Origin: an uncultured bacterium
GTDB lineage: Bacteria > Cyanobacteriota > Vampirovibrionia > Gastranaerophilales > Gastranaerophilaceae
DNA: 6,023 bases
Direction: 5' to 3'
NCBI GenBank assembly: GCA_900553845.1
Contig: USEW01000115.1
Location: forward strand, 1 to 6,023
The position numbers and the translations under genes are program-made. A model generated the notes under the pieces. That model worked only from the letters and a program-made list of their open reading frames with translations, made no database searches and was not told the origin of the DNA. Below are positions 5,602 to 6,023 of the stretch, one piece after another; position 1 is the first letter of the stretch; each line of letters begins with the position of its first letter.

Positions 5602-5965
5602 ATATTTTATTATTTTGTTTTGTGTTTTTAATTTTATTCTAACTTTAAAAGCACATAGTTATGAAACATGCATTATAACTTTTCCTTATGGAACCTGGCA
5701 GACTATATTATATAAAAAAACAAATAAAGAGTCGCTTGTTCAATTCATTTTAAACACGCAAAGTAAAAATAATTATAATGAAACAGTAATTTTCCACGGG
5801 TATAAAAATAAAAGTTTGGATGCAAATAATTTGCTTCTTTTTTTATTCAATAAAGCTAAAAAATATAACGAAGAAATTAAGTATGTTTCGCTCAAAGTTT
5901 CAAATGATGATTCAATGATTTATTGGTGCGGAAAAAATAAATATACAAAAAAGCAAAAAAAATAA
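5573..5965 (+). CDS. small exported protein of unknown function
   Basis: I do not recognise this family. The 130-aa product starts with a basic segment, then a strongly hydrophobic stretch (about 11-25), then KAHSYE. That is a plausible signal peptide with cleavage after Ala27 or Ser29, or else an N-terminal membrane anchor. The remainder (about 100 aa) is rich in Lys, Asn and Tyr, contains Cys33 and Cys119 that could form a disulphide after export, and ends in a lysine-rich tail (KKQKK). There is no lipobox: Cys17 is inside the hydrophobic core. Two starts are possible, ATG 5573 (overlapping the Nif3-like gene by 29 nt) and ATG 5585 (17-nt overlap, 126 aa). Neither has a Shine-Dalgarno, and both leave an intact export signal. 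Its position implies co-transcription with coaBC and the Nif3-like gene. That it is a real gene is supported by the export signal and by its filling the space to the next possible start. Confidence 0.7.
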   Translation: MKNLMLKLFKYFIILFCVFNFILTLKAHSYETCIITFPYGTWQTILYKKTNKESLVQFILNTQSKNNYNETVIFHGYKNKSLDANNLLLFLFNKAKKYNEEIKYVSLKVSNDDSMIYWCGKNKYTKKQKK

Positions 5966-5996
5966 AGGGTGTAAATGTAAGGACATTATAAAAAAT

Positions 5997-6023
5997 GTGC
6001 TGTTGATGCTGGTGATGATAGCC
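5997..6023 (+). CDS. possible 5' end of a further gene (cut by window edge)
   Basis: After the stop at 5965 a frame stays open to the window end. From a GTG at 5997 it reads VLLMLVMIA, a hydrophobic run like the start of a signal peptide or membrane segment. AAGGA (5979-5983) lies 13 nt upstream, which is rather far. An in-frame ATG at 6006 is another option. Only nine codons are visible, so neither the start nor the product can be settled. Confidence 0.2.

Overview
The window is strongly AT-rich bacterial chromosome with tightly packed, ordinary-looking genes. It contains no rRNA, tRNA, insertion sequence, phage gene or CRISPR array. TGA acts as a true stop (it ends coaBC at a position that fits the family), so the code is the standard one. 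The protein set (GSI-alpha glutamine synthetase, bacterial ferritin, a TatD-associated-type radical SAM protein, bifunctional CoaBC, a Nif3-like protein) fits a low-GC anaerobic or gut-type bacterium, for example a clostridial Firmicute or a Gastranaerophilales/Vampirovibrionia-type lineage. The window cannot decide between them, and this placement is inference from composition and gene types.

Layout. The left part (about 1-2125) reads on the minus strand: a small radical SAM gene (2125 to 1478), then glnA (1398 to 34). glnA has a good promoter of its own in the 79-base gap. The left edge may hold half of a terminator. A divergent intergenic region (2126-2247) separates this block from a plus-strand ferritin gene (2248-2757), which has its own likely promoter and a textbook rho-independent terminator (2776-2805). 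Immediately after that terminator begins a plus-strand run of four tightly linked genes (2828-5965): an SDR-type nucleotide-sugar epimerase/dehydratase, coaBC, a Nif3-like metalloprotein and a short secreted or membrane-anchored protein of unknown function. Their junctions are +4, -32 and -29 nucleotides. The last about 58 bases may contain the start of another gene.

How the genes work together. glnA assimilates ammonia, ferritin stores iron, and coaBC makes two consecutive steps of coenzyme A synthesis. The Nif3-like protein and the terminal small protein are co-transcribed with coaBC, but their roles are unclear. I see no clear evidence of a new multi-gene system. The most notable points are: a substitution in glutamine synthetase at the position of the Bacillus feedback-inhibition arginine; a split in Shine-Dalgarno use, with three well-signposted genes on the left and four genes lacking an obvious SD on the right; a possibly leaderless first gene in that operon; and an uncharacterised small exported protein translationally overlapped with the Nif3 gene.
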